A stretch of 64,000 nucleotides of DNA from Cryoendolithus antarcticus (lineage: Eukaryota > Ascomycota > Dothideomycetes > Cladosporiales > Cladosporiaceae): NCBI GenBank assembly GCA_002077065.1, contig NAJO01000021.1:558001-622000 (forward strand). Direction: 5' to 3'. Position 1 is the first letter of the stretch. Every line of letters begins with the position of its first letter. This document shows positions 22,337-32,484 of the stretch, piece by piece. The notes beneath the pieces were generated by a model. It did no database searches, was not told the DNA's origin, and saw only the letters and a list, made by a program, of their open reading frames with translations. Both the position numbers and the translations under genes were made by a program.

Positions 22337-23377
22337 GGATCCAGATGCGAGTGAGATAGATTTGTGGGCTCTAGCGAGGCGCTGGTGGGGTATGCATATT
22401 GACGATTTCAGCAAGACACGGCTCGCAGTAGGCTGAGAGGCATTGGTGGTATGAGCCAAGCTCTAAGGTAGGCTGACGGAGCATCTCTACATTCTTCATT
22501 CGTTGCTTTCTTCATCTCCTTCGAAGCCAGGCTAGTCAGGACCATCCTGTTCCTCATATCCTGCGCCGGCCATACGAGCACCTCACCGGATGTTGGGAAG
22601 GTACCAGTGTGCTCGAACCAGGACCTCACCTGACGCAGGGTTCCTGGATTACCAGAAGGGTATCTCCGATTCATAGACGGAATCTCTTTAGCCATTGCGA
22701 TTCCGACTGTTCGAACGATCCCAGGCTGGGTACCATCCCTTCCGACGACGTCATGTACAGTGGTCCATGCAACGTAGAGATACCTGCAAGCATCGACAGG
22801 GGAGTCGCACATGACATGGTCGCACAAGGCCGCAAACGTTTGGGCCATGAGACCCATGTTCGAAAAGTAGATAGCCGTCCAGCAGGGATACCAGAGGGTT
22901 CAGGCACATGACGCATCTTGCTAGTCCCAGTAGCTCTTAACTGGACTTCTCCAGCTGTGATTGTAAGTAACACCATTTGCACGATGCTATGCGGACATTA
23001 AATGTTGTGTCTAGCGAACTATGGCAGTAGCGCAATTGTCGTACAGGATGCCTCGTAAAACCAGCCAGTGGGCTGTGCTGACGGGAGGATCGGCGGCAGT
23101 CAAGCTTCGCCCTCCAGGCTTCAATGCTTCACAATATTACGTCGCACCACCCACGATACGATGCGAACCAGCCAATGGTGATGCAACTAATTCGAAAGCC
23201 TGAACACAGTGATGATCAAGTTATAAACTACGATGCCAGGTAGGTGAAGTGTTCTTCGTGATCGGTCTCATTACCAGTTCCCATTCCGATCGCCGCATCA
23301 CCTTGACACAGCCCCATCATCAAGATCTTCACCACTGCCATCCGACGGCTACCACTGCTAGCGACGCGTTGGTCACC
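22337..23377. other. intergenic region downstream of UFD1
   Basis: 1041 bases. A minus-strand frame at 22408-22857 (149 codons) could be a small gene, but it has no domain, no signal and no codon-quality advantage over overlapping frames on both strands. I leave it uncalled. No repeat or RNA gene seen. Confidence 0.35.
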
Positions 23378-23854
23378 ATGGACATGCTCCGCCTTGCCTA
23401 TATGAGCTTCGAAAGCGCGAGCCTCGCACGTGGCGGCATCGTAGATGAGACAAGGCGACGGCGAGGGGTTGACGACATCAGCCATCGAACACAACAACAC
23501 TGTCACCATGAACAGTTCCACAGTGAGGACGGAGCAGCGTCTAAATCTACGAGTCCCGCATCCTCTACTAGGCACATTCTGCCGGTCGAGCACGGGACAG
23601 TCACATCAGTCCGTGAAGAAAGCCCACCTCCGCCATATGAGGCAACACCTTTGCTCGGAACACGTCAGCCAGATGCCGATGCAAATCTAGCAACGGGTAC
23701 TAGCCACCGTCAGACCAGTGGCGACTACGGTGGCAGCAGCGTGTCCCGCCGCGACGGTCAATCTGGCAAACCAACAGAGCGATCACGGTGGAGACCACGT
23801 TACTCGGGCGGCTTTGGTCTTTTCGCTGGAGTCATGGGCCTGAGAGCTGATTGA
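23378..23854 (+). CDS. small hydrophilic protein with PPxY and acidic dileucine-like motif, unassigned
   Basis: 158 aa from the first in-frame ATG (context CACCATGG); the frame is open ~130 bases further up. Family not recognised. The sequence is polar and low-complexity (His, Ser, Thr, Arg), with one notable block, SPPPPYEATPLLG. It holds a PPxY ligand for WW domains of Rsp5/Nedd4-type ubiquitin ligases, running into an ExxxLL sorting signal. The C-terminus turns glycine-rich and hydrophobic (GGFGLFAGVMGL) and stops abruptly, so a missed 3' exon with a membrane segment is possible. That this is a gene at all is moderately supported: no splice sites or homology confirm it. Confidence 0.4.
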   Translation: MDMLRLAYMSFESASLARGGIVDETRRRRGVDDISHRTQQHCHHEQFHSEDGAASKSTSPASSTRHILPVEHGTVTSVREESPPPPYEATPLLGTRQPDADANLATGTSHRQTSGDYGGSSVSRRDGQSGKPTERSRWRPRYSGGFGLFAGVMGLRAD

Positions 23855-24260
23855 GCAATTGCGAGGTCATATGACCTTTGTCAAGCGTCGACCACGCCAT
23901 GGCACGGCTTCGTCCGCCCTCACCACGTTTGCGAGACCACCAAATCTGGGGCAGGACTCGAGAGGCCGCTTGTGACACGATGATAAGCATCTACACAGGA
24001 ACGCAAGCAGCCTATGGCAAAAAGCATAGCTTCAACGTGCACAGGGCGCAGTCGAATAAGTGAATGCCTGAGGCTTTAGAGACAACTACAGCCTCAGGGA
24101 TGGCCGTGACAGGAGGGCTCGCGCCACTGCACTGCCTCTTCCTTCGCAAAGGTATACGATAGGGTTCACATGCTTAAGCAGCTGCAGCAAGTCGCAGAGT
24201 TCCTCAGTGATCTGTGTACGAGACAAAGCAACCAGGCATCAGACCTCAACTCTGTCACAA
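23855..24260. other. short intergenic region
   Basis: 406 bases between the two small plus-strand genes. Nothing recognisable was seen apart from A/C-rich leader-like sequence just before 24261. Confidence 0.4.
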
Positions 24261-24718
24261 ATGGCTTCTCGACAATGCTCCCACGGTGCCAATGCCGCCG
24301 ACATCGAGAAACTGTACGCACTTCATCACACTTAGTCTCTTCAATCCCCCTTAACTTTCGCCACAGCGCCTCGCCATCCTACGAAGCACTTAACCCGATC
24401 ACTCCCGCGCCAGCACCTCTACCAGCCCCAGCGCAAGTCCAGATCAACTGCTGCAATCACAACGTCAAGTCCGCAGAACCCACCAACAACGAGACCGAGC
24501 CAGCACCATGCGTGACTTGCGGCGAACCAAGAAGCACAAGCTCGTCAAATGCAGTCAGCGTCTGGATGACCTGGTCCGTCACAACCGGCTTGCTGATCTG
24601 GCTCCTGGTTTTGCTGTACAATACGAAAGAAGCGATTGACCGACAGCCCGGCAAGATCAGTGTAGTGACCACGACGCAGTTTGTGGCGATGCCGACTGCG
24701 ACGTCGGTGCCTGGGTGA
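24261..24718 (+). CDS. small single-pass membrane protein, unassigned
   Basis: Exons 24261-24313 and 24367-24718, 134 aa; the intron (GTACGC...CCACAG) joins ANAADIEK to LASPSYEALNP. The N-terminal ~85 residues are polar and contain a Pro/Ala run (ITPAPAPLPAPAQVQ) and a cysteine cluster (NCCNH; APCVTCGEP). One clear membrane segment (~86-108, SVWMTWSVTTGLLIWLLVLLY) follows, then a short tail. The family is unknown to me. SPSYEAL resembles PPxY-like adaptor motifs but lacks the double proline. It may be a tail-type ER or vacuole membrane protein. The start has no other ATG nearby in frame after splicing. Confidence 0.5.
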
Positions 24719-24947
24719 TGGAGGGGAGCTTTGGTGGTGAGAGTGTATAGTAATCAGAAGTCTCTATGATGAATTAACGCGTAACTTCTTGCGGCCTTTG
24801 TGTATGGTTGTCGTGCACTTCCCTTACCTATGCTCTTACCAGCTTCCTAAGTCTCTTCCAAGCGTGCATATTTGCCGCTGCCACTCCAGCGGCGCACGTC
24901 CAATGACGTGATTGGGAGTTCTATATTGCTCGGATGCAGCAGCACTT

Positions 24948-25532
24948 CTATCGCCTAGGCTGCGCATGCTGCATCGGAGTTGGTGCTACCGGACGAGCGA
25001 CAGTAGTCCGTGCCGCCGACTCAGCGGGAAGTGAAGCAGCCCATGGAGTATGCGGGGCAGTCGCAGTCCTTTGCAGCTGTGGCGGCTGCTGTTGCTGAAC
25101 CTGCTGAGTAGGCACAAAACACGAGTTTCTTGGCGCTCGATGGGCAGCATGCCGTGGATGAGGTACTTGAAGTTGTTGAGGACCACAGAGCCGCTTTTGC
25201 AGAGGAGTCGCGGCCATCGGGCGCATGGGTAGTTGCTGATGAGCCTGCTGCGCTTGTTGTGCCCGCGGGGCTTGGCTATACGCTGCCACCGGTGCAGCTG
25301 GTATAGCAGTAAGGCTGGGTATCTGAGGGGGTCGCTGCTGCGCCGTTGGATAGCCTTGGGCTACTTGGCTGGATGTAGCGGGCGCAATGGGCGTAGGTAG
25401 AGCACGCTGATGTTGCATTCGCGGCTGGGGGAATAACTATGTGACTTTAGTCACTGTATCCGCAAATACTGGAGTCAGATCTGTCCCACTCACATCGAAA
25501 TGTAATTTGCGGAACTCGTAATGCGATTGCAT
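24948..25532 (-). CDS. Gln/Pro/Ala-rich low-complexity protein, unassigned
   Basis: Exons (minus strand) 25532-25494 and 25424-24948, 171 aa; the 69-base intron starts GTGAGT and ends CCCCAG, joining MQSHYEFRKLHFD to PRMQHQRALP. Apart from the first 13 residues, the whole protein is compositionally biased (Gln, Pro, Ala, Thr, with runs such as QQVQQQQPPQ). This is common in fungal transcription or RNA-binding cofactors but not diagnostic. No fold, signal or membrane segment is seen. The splice signals favour a real gene; it could also be the end of a longer one. Confidence 0.42.
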
Positions 25533-25690
25533 TGGCAAACGTACGCCGTTCGACTAGGTGCAGTTTTGCATTCTTTGCACTTGCGTTAAAGCTCTGCCGC
25601 TGTGCGGGCTTCACACTAGGGCAGCAGCGTTGGGCTTACGTCCTTCGCGGTCTGTAAGGGCGATTCTGCGGTAAAATCGGAGTCACACTT

Positions 25691-26497
25691 TCAAGAATTG
25701 AAGATGCGCGAATACAGCAGCTCATGTCTACCCATCCACACGTCCATAGTGGGCACACTCACTGCTGCATCTTCAGCCTTGACTGCTCCATAGCGGTCGA
25801 TGAGGATCTTGATGTGGACCTGCAAAGATTCACTGGCCAGAACACTTTGGGATTGGTAAGGTCCTAGGATACTGGCTCTGACAGCAGCCGAAAGTATCGC
25901 CTTAGCGTGGTTCAACAGGAACAGGTAGCTCGTTTGTTCGATCGGAAGACCCATTGCAGCCGCGACTGCGCCAAACAGAGGTGGCAAATGGCCGTTGTAG
26001 CTGCTCGAAGACGCGGTGCCTGGTTTGGTAGACTTGACCAATGTGGCACAATCAGACACTGCAGCTCCGAGACTCCGAGCTTGGTCGGTAGGTGCTGTGG
26101 AACTTGACAATGCTCGTTCCCAAATCGCAAGCAGGGCCTTGCCTTGACTGATACTCGCTCGGCGCGCGACAGTGCAGGGCGTGGACGCGTCGAAGTCATT
26201 GTCCAGATCAAGCAAGATTTGCTTTACATCGACATCATCGCCAGCGCGAGCTGCAGTCGTCACGTACGGCAGAGCAGTACTGGCAAGATTCTCCAGTGAC
26301 TGCTCCAAGAAAGCATGGAAGTACCTGATGTCTTGCTCCGTGCCATTGGGAGGGCCTGAGGTTCGCTTGGGCCCAGTCTTTGTCTTCCGGTGGGCTAAGA
26401 AGGACTCCAGACCACTGCTGAACGCGAAGGAGCCGAGTGGAAGAGCCGAGTCGGACAGCAGGAGGAGTGCATGTAGCGTTGTAGTCGACTGCGCCAT
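25691..26497 (-). CDS. ureF: urease accessory protein UreF
   Basis: 268 aa, one exon. It starts MAQSTTTLHALLLLSDSALP and continues with the UreF signature LSDSALPLGSFAFSSGLESF at the very N-terminus. Further conserved parts are the all-helical core, GLPIEQTSYLFLLNHAKAILSAAVR (in the 200s) and the closing helix. UreF joins UreD and UreG to load nickel into cytosolic urease, so the fungus should be able to use urea. An in-frame ATG at 26596 would add 33 residues; I prefer 26497 because the family starts close to the LLxLSDS motif. The gene is head to head with RPA49 across only ~160 bases. Confidence 0.9.
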   Translation of the reverse strand: MAQSTTTLHALLLLSDSALPLGSFAFSSGLESFLAHRKTKTGPKRTSGPPNGTEQDIRYFHAFLEQSLENLASTALPYVTTAARAGDDVDVKQILLDLDNDFDASTPCTVARRASISQGKALLAIWERALSSSTAPTDQARSLGAAVSDCATLVKSTKPGTASSSSYNGHLPPLFGAVAAAMGLPIEQTSYLFLLNHAKAILSAAVRASILGPYQSQSVLASESLQVHIKILIDRYGAVKAEDAAVSVPTMDVWMGRHELLYSRIFNS

Positions 26498-26658
26498 GCT
26501 GGAAGCTCGAGACGAGGAACAGGACTTCTGATCAACGAGGCATGCTGTCGGCTGCCTTATGTAAGCAGAAATCGTGAATTCGACTTTCACATCCAAAAGA
26601 TTATTGACGCATTGAAATTTGTGCTTAGCTGCACGAACTTACTAAGGACTTGCTCAAG

Positions 26659-27921
26659 ATGGCTCAAATGGTGGAAAAGAAGCGCAAGAGGCAGAGCAAT
26701 GGAGTTCAGACACCCAGCAAGAAGGTCGACACCGGAATACTTAAAGTCACCCATTCCTCCTCGACCGACCCCAATGCGAGACCTATCATAGCCTCTACGC
26801 CTGGCTGCACAGCGCCCTCAATTCCATTCGAAGCCTACCGGAACGAATCATCCACCCTCCTTCACTCCACCAAACATCCTCGCCTGGACTACACCGCCCT
26901 ACCCACGCCAGCAACCTCACCTCTATCACACTACATCGCCGTCTACGACCCTGCCACCCAGACACTTGACCTTACGCCCGCTCAACATGTCACGCTACGC
27001 AGCACGTTACGCTCGGAGACTCAGCAAGTGGAGAACAGCAACCGAGAGCGGACGATTGGCAAGCAGCGAGAGATCCTTGGCGAGACCTTCGGCACGAAGA
27101 AAGCCAAGAAGGCAATCGCCAGCAAAACCGTGAACGCAATCACGAAAGGCGGCAACGCACAGGGCAAGCCAAACGATGTCGAGACCGCCATCCTCGGCTC
27201 CGTAGCAGTGAAAGCAGCCCACATCAAGACGGAGGAAGAAGAAGCCGAAGCCGCACTCGCTGCCAAACCCATCCCCAAACCAAATCTCAAAGCCGAGCGT
27301 GTAGAAGACGTCTACGACCTGGAAATCCTCATCCCACTCTCAGATCAACGCCTAGTCCAAGTAAAAGACTGGCAAGACAACGCCCTAGCCGACATACCGA
27401 TGGACTTCAGCAACCGCATGACTGCGTTCCGCGTGTCCGAGATCGCGAAAGCAGGCGAGTACACGAAGTTGAAAGCGCTGGGCTACTTGAATGCACTGCT
27501 CGAATTTCACGAAGCTCTAGCGCCAGCCGGTCGCGGCGGCAAAAAGGTGCCGAAGAAAGAAGTTCTAGTTAAGAAAATGTCCACATACCCCGAAACGCTT
27601 ATCGACTCTGTGCGCCGCCGCTTCGCCGCTGGGAACGAGCTGAACAAGTTCCAGCAAGACTATCTCTACACCCACATCTGCGCGCTGGCACTGTATATCG
27701 ACAACTACACCGTGGAGATGAGTAATCTCAAGGACGACTTGAAGTTGGAGAACAAGCAGCTGGGACAGTACTTTTCGGAGCTGGGCTGTAGGATTAGCCC
27801 GCCGACGGAGAAGGAGAGGGAGGTGTGGAAATTGACGAAAGCGATGGCGAGTGCGACGAAGGTGGCGAAGCTGAAGTTGCCGTTGGAGTTTCCTAGGGCG
27901 AGGGCAGGGAGGCGGAGGTAG
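26659..27921 (+). CDS. RPA49: RNA polymerase I subunit A49
   Basis: 420 aa, one exon, from ATG 26659 (a second in-frame ATG lies two codons later). The N-terminal ~110 residues match the A49 dimerisation half, with YIAVYDPATQTLDLTPA, and the C-terminal ~200 match its tandem winged-helix half (RMTAFRVSEIA, KALGYLNALLEFHEAL, RFAAGNELNKFQQDYLYTHICALALYIDNY). A lysine-rich linker with IKTEEEEAEAA lies between. With A34.5, A49 stimulates initiation and elongation on rDNA in the nucleolus. It diverges from ureF. Confidence 0.92.
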   Translation: MAQMVEKKRKRQSNGVQTPSKKVDTGILKVTHSSSTDPNARPIIASTPGCTAPSIPFEAYRNESSTLLHSTKHPRLDYTALPTPATSPLSHYIAVYDPATQTLDLTPAQHVTLRSTLRSETQQVENSNRERTIGKQREILGETFGTKKAKKAIASKTVNAITKGGNAQGKPNDVETAILGSVAVKAAHIKTEEEEAEAALAAKPIPKPNLKAERVEDVYDLEILIPLSDQRLVQVKDWQDNALADIPMDFSNRMTAFRVSEIAKAGEYTKLKALGYLNALLEFHEALAPAGRGGKKVPKKEVLVKKMSTYPETLIDSVRRRFAAGNELNKFQQDYLYTHICALALYIDNYTVEMSNLKDDLKLENKQLGQYFSELGCRISPPTEKEREVWKLTKAMASATKVAKLKLPLEFPRARAGRRR

Positions 27922-28207
27922 ATGGAGCGTTATAGTGAATGAGTGAGTAAGCAGCGGAAGCGTGACACTCTTCCTCGCGAGACGGAGCTCAGCACCGTGG
28001 TACTAGACAGACCACCAGAGACGTGGTGTCGAAGATGAAAAACTTGTCGAGCAGCCGCTCGTGCTGGCCAAATGCGCGCAGAACGTACTGCAGTCGAACA
28101 TCTTCCGCTTTGGTGCCGTCTGCACATGCACTTCCACAATACGTATGTACACAAATACACAGCGATCCAGTCGCGTGACTGACTCCCCCTTGTATCCACT
28201 CTCTCGC

Positions 28208-30795
28208 TCATCCTAATCGCTTCGAAGCGCCTGCCTCAGGCGTCATGGGAAACGCACCCGGCATATCGAGCGCCATGCTCCCTCGCAGGCCCTCGAGAGG
28301 TCGTTGCGGTCGTGCAGTCCTATCAGGAAGATCATCCTGGACGTTGTCGCCAGCTTCATCCTCTTCAGCCGGTAAAGCTTTCGGATCAGCCAGTGCCCTT
28401 GCGGCATCGTCCTGCTCGTCTCCAGCGCCCTCGCCTCTAACTTCGCCATCTTCCTCACCGCCAACGTTCCCAGCATCCTGCCTCTCCTTCGCCTGCCTGA
28501 TGAGCTTCGCGAACCCACCTCCCCCAGACTTACCCGTCAACCCCATCCTCTCGGCGACCTTCCCCGCAGCCTTGATAGGATGATCCAAAATAACCGCATG
28601 ATTTTTTAAATCCTCCCTATGCTCCACGCGTCGATTCAGAAACATCGCCGGCTTCTCGCCTCTCGCTTCGGCGATCCGCTTCATCTCGTCTTGATAGGCT
28701 TGCTCGTAGATGTTCATGTCTACTGCCGGCGGGGACTCAGCTACGACAGGGTGGTCAGGGGAGCCGTGGAGCTCCGGGTCATCTGGGTCTAGGCCAATGT
28801 CCAGGAAGGCTGTGTCGAGGAGAGGGTTGTGGGCGTGACCCTTTGCGGTGTCGTTCTCGTCGGGAAAGGTGAAGGCTCGTGAGACTGTGGACTTGGGTGT
28901 TGATCGATGATCTGACGGGGTGGTCTCCGGCCGCTCGTCTTGGCGTTCATGCTTCTCGGGAGTAGATGGCTGCTCGCTGTCTTTCCGTTGCAGTGCTTCA
29001 TCCGGTGACGAAGCTACTTTCACCAAATGGTCCATGCCTTTCGGAAGCTTCTCCATCTCGTCATTGATGGGCACGTCGCGATGCAGTCCTTCGACTGTCA
29101 GCGCGCGTTCCATCGGCTTTCGGTCGTGGGCGTCTAGACTTCGGGCTGGTGCCGCATCACCTTGTACCCGTGGACGTAAAGAGTGAGGCGGCTGTACAAT
29201 ACGTGAGTCGCGGCCAAACATGCCATCCAGGACATGCGGTCGCTTGCGTGACAGCAGTGCTTTGAAGCGTTTCACTGCGCGCATCATGCTCATGAGATTC
29301 CCCATGTTACTGGTGATGGCGTGATTCATCTCGATCTGAGTTGGAGGCTCAACCAGATCCGCGCAGTTCTCTTCTGCCGAGAGTAGCGGGTCTTCGCCAT
29401 TCTTCGTGATCCAGTCGTGCTCCTGCAGTCTATTAGTACTTAACGCAGATCCCTGACTCTAAATCTCTTACCCTCATTTCCTCGATCGTGATCCTCTTCT
29501 TCGAGTCCTTCTCCAGCAGCCGCCTGATCAGATCCTCGAAGGTCTTATCTTCTTCGTCCTCAATCACGAGCTCATCATCTCGTATACTATCGTAGAGCTC
29601 CAGCATATTGTCCTTCTCGAATGGAATGTGCCCATATCGCAGACAGTACAGTGTAACGCCCATGCTCCAGATGTCGGCAGCTCGGCCACTGATCTCACCA
29701 TGCTTTACCACGCATAGCTCCGGAGCCATGAAGGCTGGACTCCCTGCGCTCTTCGCAGTGGCCATGTCGCTCTGCTTCTCGAACATCTCACTCACGCCAA
29801 AGTCGACAATCTTCAGCACGTCATCGTCGGTGATCAAGCAATTGTCGGGCTTAATGTCGCGATGAACCACACCTTGAGCATGTAGATACTCAATTCCGAG
29901 AATCATATCGCGGAACCAGCATCTGCAGACCTCCTCGTCATATGGATCTGCTCGAGAGCCTAGATCGACTTTCATGACAACGCCTTTTTTACACATGTCC
30001 ATAATCATGTAAAGAGAATCTTCGTCAGGATCGTCAAGTACTTCGTGCAAGGCGACAAGGTTGTTGTGACTGAGCTTCTTCATGATAGCGATCTCTTCCT
30101 TAATCAGGTTAAGAGAATTATTGCTATCGACCTCACCCTTGCGGTCCTCAGATGTTCTCCGATGCAGCGGCGCATTGAAGCCTGCACCAGCGGCTAGATG
30201 ACCAGGTCGACGTTGCTTTCCATTCGGACCTTGTCGAAGTAGATTTGAGTTGGCTCGCTTTCGCAGTCGAGACTTGGAGAATTCTTTGACAGCCTTGTTA
30301 CCACACTAAATCAGCCACTCGCATATTCCCAGGACAGCGCGGCCATGGACTTACATATTCAACGCCATACTGGTCTATCGCGCGGTATACGGCGCCGAAG
30401 CTGCCTCGCCCAATCTCCTCTTTGATCTCGTACTGATTGATCCTATGCACATTCCTCCCATCATCCTCGTCGCCGTCTCTACTGCCGTAGTGACTCCGAG
30501 CATTCAGCGTCTCCTTCACCTTCTTCGTCCTCGAAGGTGTCCGTCTATGGTGCCGTATTGGGCTAGCGTATGTTGGCATGGACATATGCCTGACATATTG
30601 AGGACTGCCATCTGTTCGGCCACTCTGTTCGCCAGCTCCTGCGGCTGTGGGAGGGAAGTTGATTTCGATCCCATGGGAGGGCGTCTCAAGTATGCCTTGA
30701 GCTGTGATCTCACTCTGAGGTGCTGACACCGGGTGTGGTCGCTCTTGATTTTGCGCATTTGATGATGGAGGGGTGGAGTCAGCTTGGTCAGCCAT
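28208..30795 (-). CDS. CaMKK/Ssp1-type Ser/Thr kinase (SNF1-activating family)
   Basis: Exons (minus strand) 30795-30355, 30293-29472 and 29422-28208, 825 aa; introns 30294-30354 (GTAAGT...CAAG) and 29423-29471 (GTAAGA...TACTAAT...TGCAG). The N-terminus (~1-120) is disordered. The kinase domain (~121-430) has GRGSFGAVY, VKEFSKSRLRKR with the family insert (GPNGK), EVLDDPDEDSLYMIMDMCKKG, HRDIKPDN, DFGVSEMF and SPAFMAPE. This combination marks the calmodulin-kinase-kinase branch (fission yeast Ssp1, aspergillus CmkC, related to yeast Sak1/Tos3), which phosphorylates AMPK/Snf1 or CaMK activation loops. The ~390-residue C-terminal tail is acidic and disordered, with a conserved block near MFLNRRVEHREDLKN. 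It diverges from BET5. Confidence 0.9.
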
Positions 30796-31220
30796 GGCCG
30801 TTGCGATCGGCAGTCTCGAGTTCTCTGTGGTGCATTGGGGATGAAGTGAGATCAGACGGAGTGAAGTCCTGGAAGCCAAATTATATTATACAACCGGAAG
30901 CACGCCTATCTCCTTAGATCTATCCCGCAATCGCACGTGTCCGCCGGGCTGTCACTATCAATCGCAAGGTGAGGTGCAACGATTATTGTTCTGGACTAGT
31001 CCATAGCTTCTGCGGGGACGGGCTACGCCTGCAGCAAACGAATTGCCTTGCCCGCCTTGGGGCCAACGTCGACCAACGACATCCCTGGCAGCAGAGCCTA
31101 TAACACCGGCACGCGGCACCGACTCCGGAAGACTACGTCCTACTTGCATGAAGCTCATATCCGACTTCACCGTATCACGTTGGCCGACTTGACCTTTCCG
31201 ATCTACGTAAATCAAGCCCA
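30796..31220. promoter_or_regulatory. divergent promoter, CaMKK-type kinase and BET5
   Basis: 425 bases between two start codons. No repeat or RNA gene seen. A plus frame through 31048-31419 overlaps BET5 exon 1 and its intron and is a shadow. Confidence 0.4.
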
Positions 31221-31859
31221 ATGGCAGGGTCCGTTTATTCCTTCTACATCTTCGACCGACACAGTAAGTTCTCGCCACCTCGGCGGCGCCGAGATCGACG
31301 TCTACGGTTCCAACAACCAAGGCACATCGCTGATGAAGTTGTCGCAGCCGAGTGCATCTACACCAAGCGCTTCAACTCTGCTCAGCCCTTACGCCCACAT
31401 GCGGCCGTCACCTCCCTGACCAAGTCGTCCCTCCCGCCTACAGCCCGCAAGGCATTGTCAGAGTCCGACGACGCTAAGCTCATCTTCGGCACCATCTTCT
31501 CGCTTCGACGTATGGTGCGGCAGCTTGGTGGCGAAGACGACCAGTTCCTTTCGTACCGTACCAATGAGTACAAGCTGCATTACTACGAGACGCCCACGCA
31601 GTTGAAATTTATCATGCTGACCGACACGCGCGTGGGGAGTATGCGGACTGTGCTGCATCAAATCTGGGCTACGCTGTATGTGGAATTCGTCGTAAAAAGT
31701 CCCATGGCGCCGGCGGAGCATCCGGGTGGTGTGGGAGTGGCAAATGAGATGTTTGAGGGAGGGTTGGAGGGATTCATCGTAAGTGTAGACTCCGACTTTG
31801 AGCTGGATCTTCCAAGCTGACACTTGCAGGGATCGATATTCCCACCACAGCCTGCTTGA
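31221..31859 (+). CDS. BET5: TRAPP complex subunit Bet5 (TRAPPC1)
   Basis: Exons 31221-31263, 31348-31778 and 31830-31859, 167 aa. Intron 1 (GTAAGT...CGCAG, 84 bases) joins SFYIFDRH to TECIYTKRF; intron 2 (GTAAGT...TGCAG, 51 bases) adds the final GSIFPPQPA. It has the longin-like sedlin fold of small TRAPP subunits: SFYIFDRH, LIFGTIFSLRRMVRQL, FLSYRTNEYKLHYYETPTQL, TDTRVGSMRTVLHQIWATLYVEFVVK. Bet5 is a core TRAPP subunit, part of the GEF for Ypt1 in ER-to-Golgi and Golgi traffic. The unspliced frame would run to a stop at 31818-31820 inside intron 2, so the second splice decides the C-terminus. Confidence 0.93.
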
Positions 31860-32484
31860 AGAATCTACACACCTGGCATGAGACTTCCCCAGCCAAGTCT
31901 ATATCAAGACGATGTATGAGCCCTACGGGTGCGCTCAATGGCCTTCGCCGAGACGCTGAGCGCTCAAACGGCCTCTCTCCGGTAGGCCGATTACCAGTCG
32001 TATTGTGAGTCGCAAACACAAGGTCCGCGTGTTCGAACTGGCATGCGACCAAGGGACGTGTAGACTCATCGCAGCTTACGTGACAATGTGGATACTGCAT
32101 GGCCCGGGATCTTACCGGCAGTGCCCGGTACTCGTGCAGCAGCGACAACTACATGGCCGTCGTACTCGGGGGTATTACACTACACGGAGAGACGACGCAT
32201 TGACCTGATCTGCTTTGATGCGACTGTCAAGGGCATTGCTCCAATGTCAGCGAGAGGCCCTAATCTAAAACGATGAAACATTGACAAGTCTTCCCCTCTC
32301 TCGCGCTCGATAAGTGAGAGATGCAATGTTGCAGGCGCGCTCATAGTAGCAGCGGGGTTCACTCTGTTCGAAAGGTATATACCACGGTTCACAAACTATG
32401 AATGTCACATCTATTCCAAAATCCACCCAGTGCATCGCTTTGACTCCAAGACGCCTCATCCATGTTGCCCATCCGTCGTCTAAC
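31860..32484. other. intergenic region between convergent BET5 and PAL genes
   Basis: 625 bases between two 3' ends. I see no gene, tRNA or repeat. Confidence 0.4.

Noticed and set aside
22408..22857. 149-codon minus-strand open frame
   Set aside because: No domain, signal or splice support, and other frames on both strands overlap it.
26498..26596. Upstream in-frame ATG of ureF adding 33 residues
   Set aside because: The extension has no UreF similarity and runs into the narrow RPA49 promoter.
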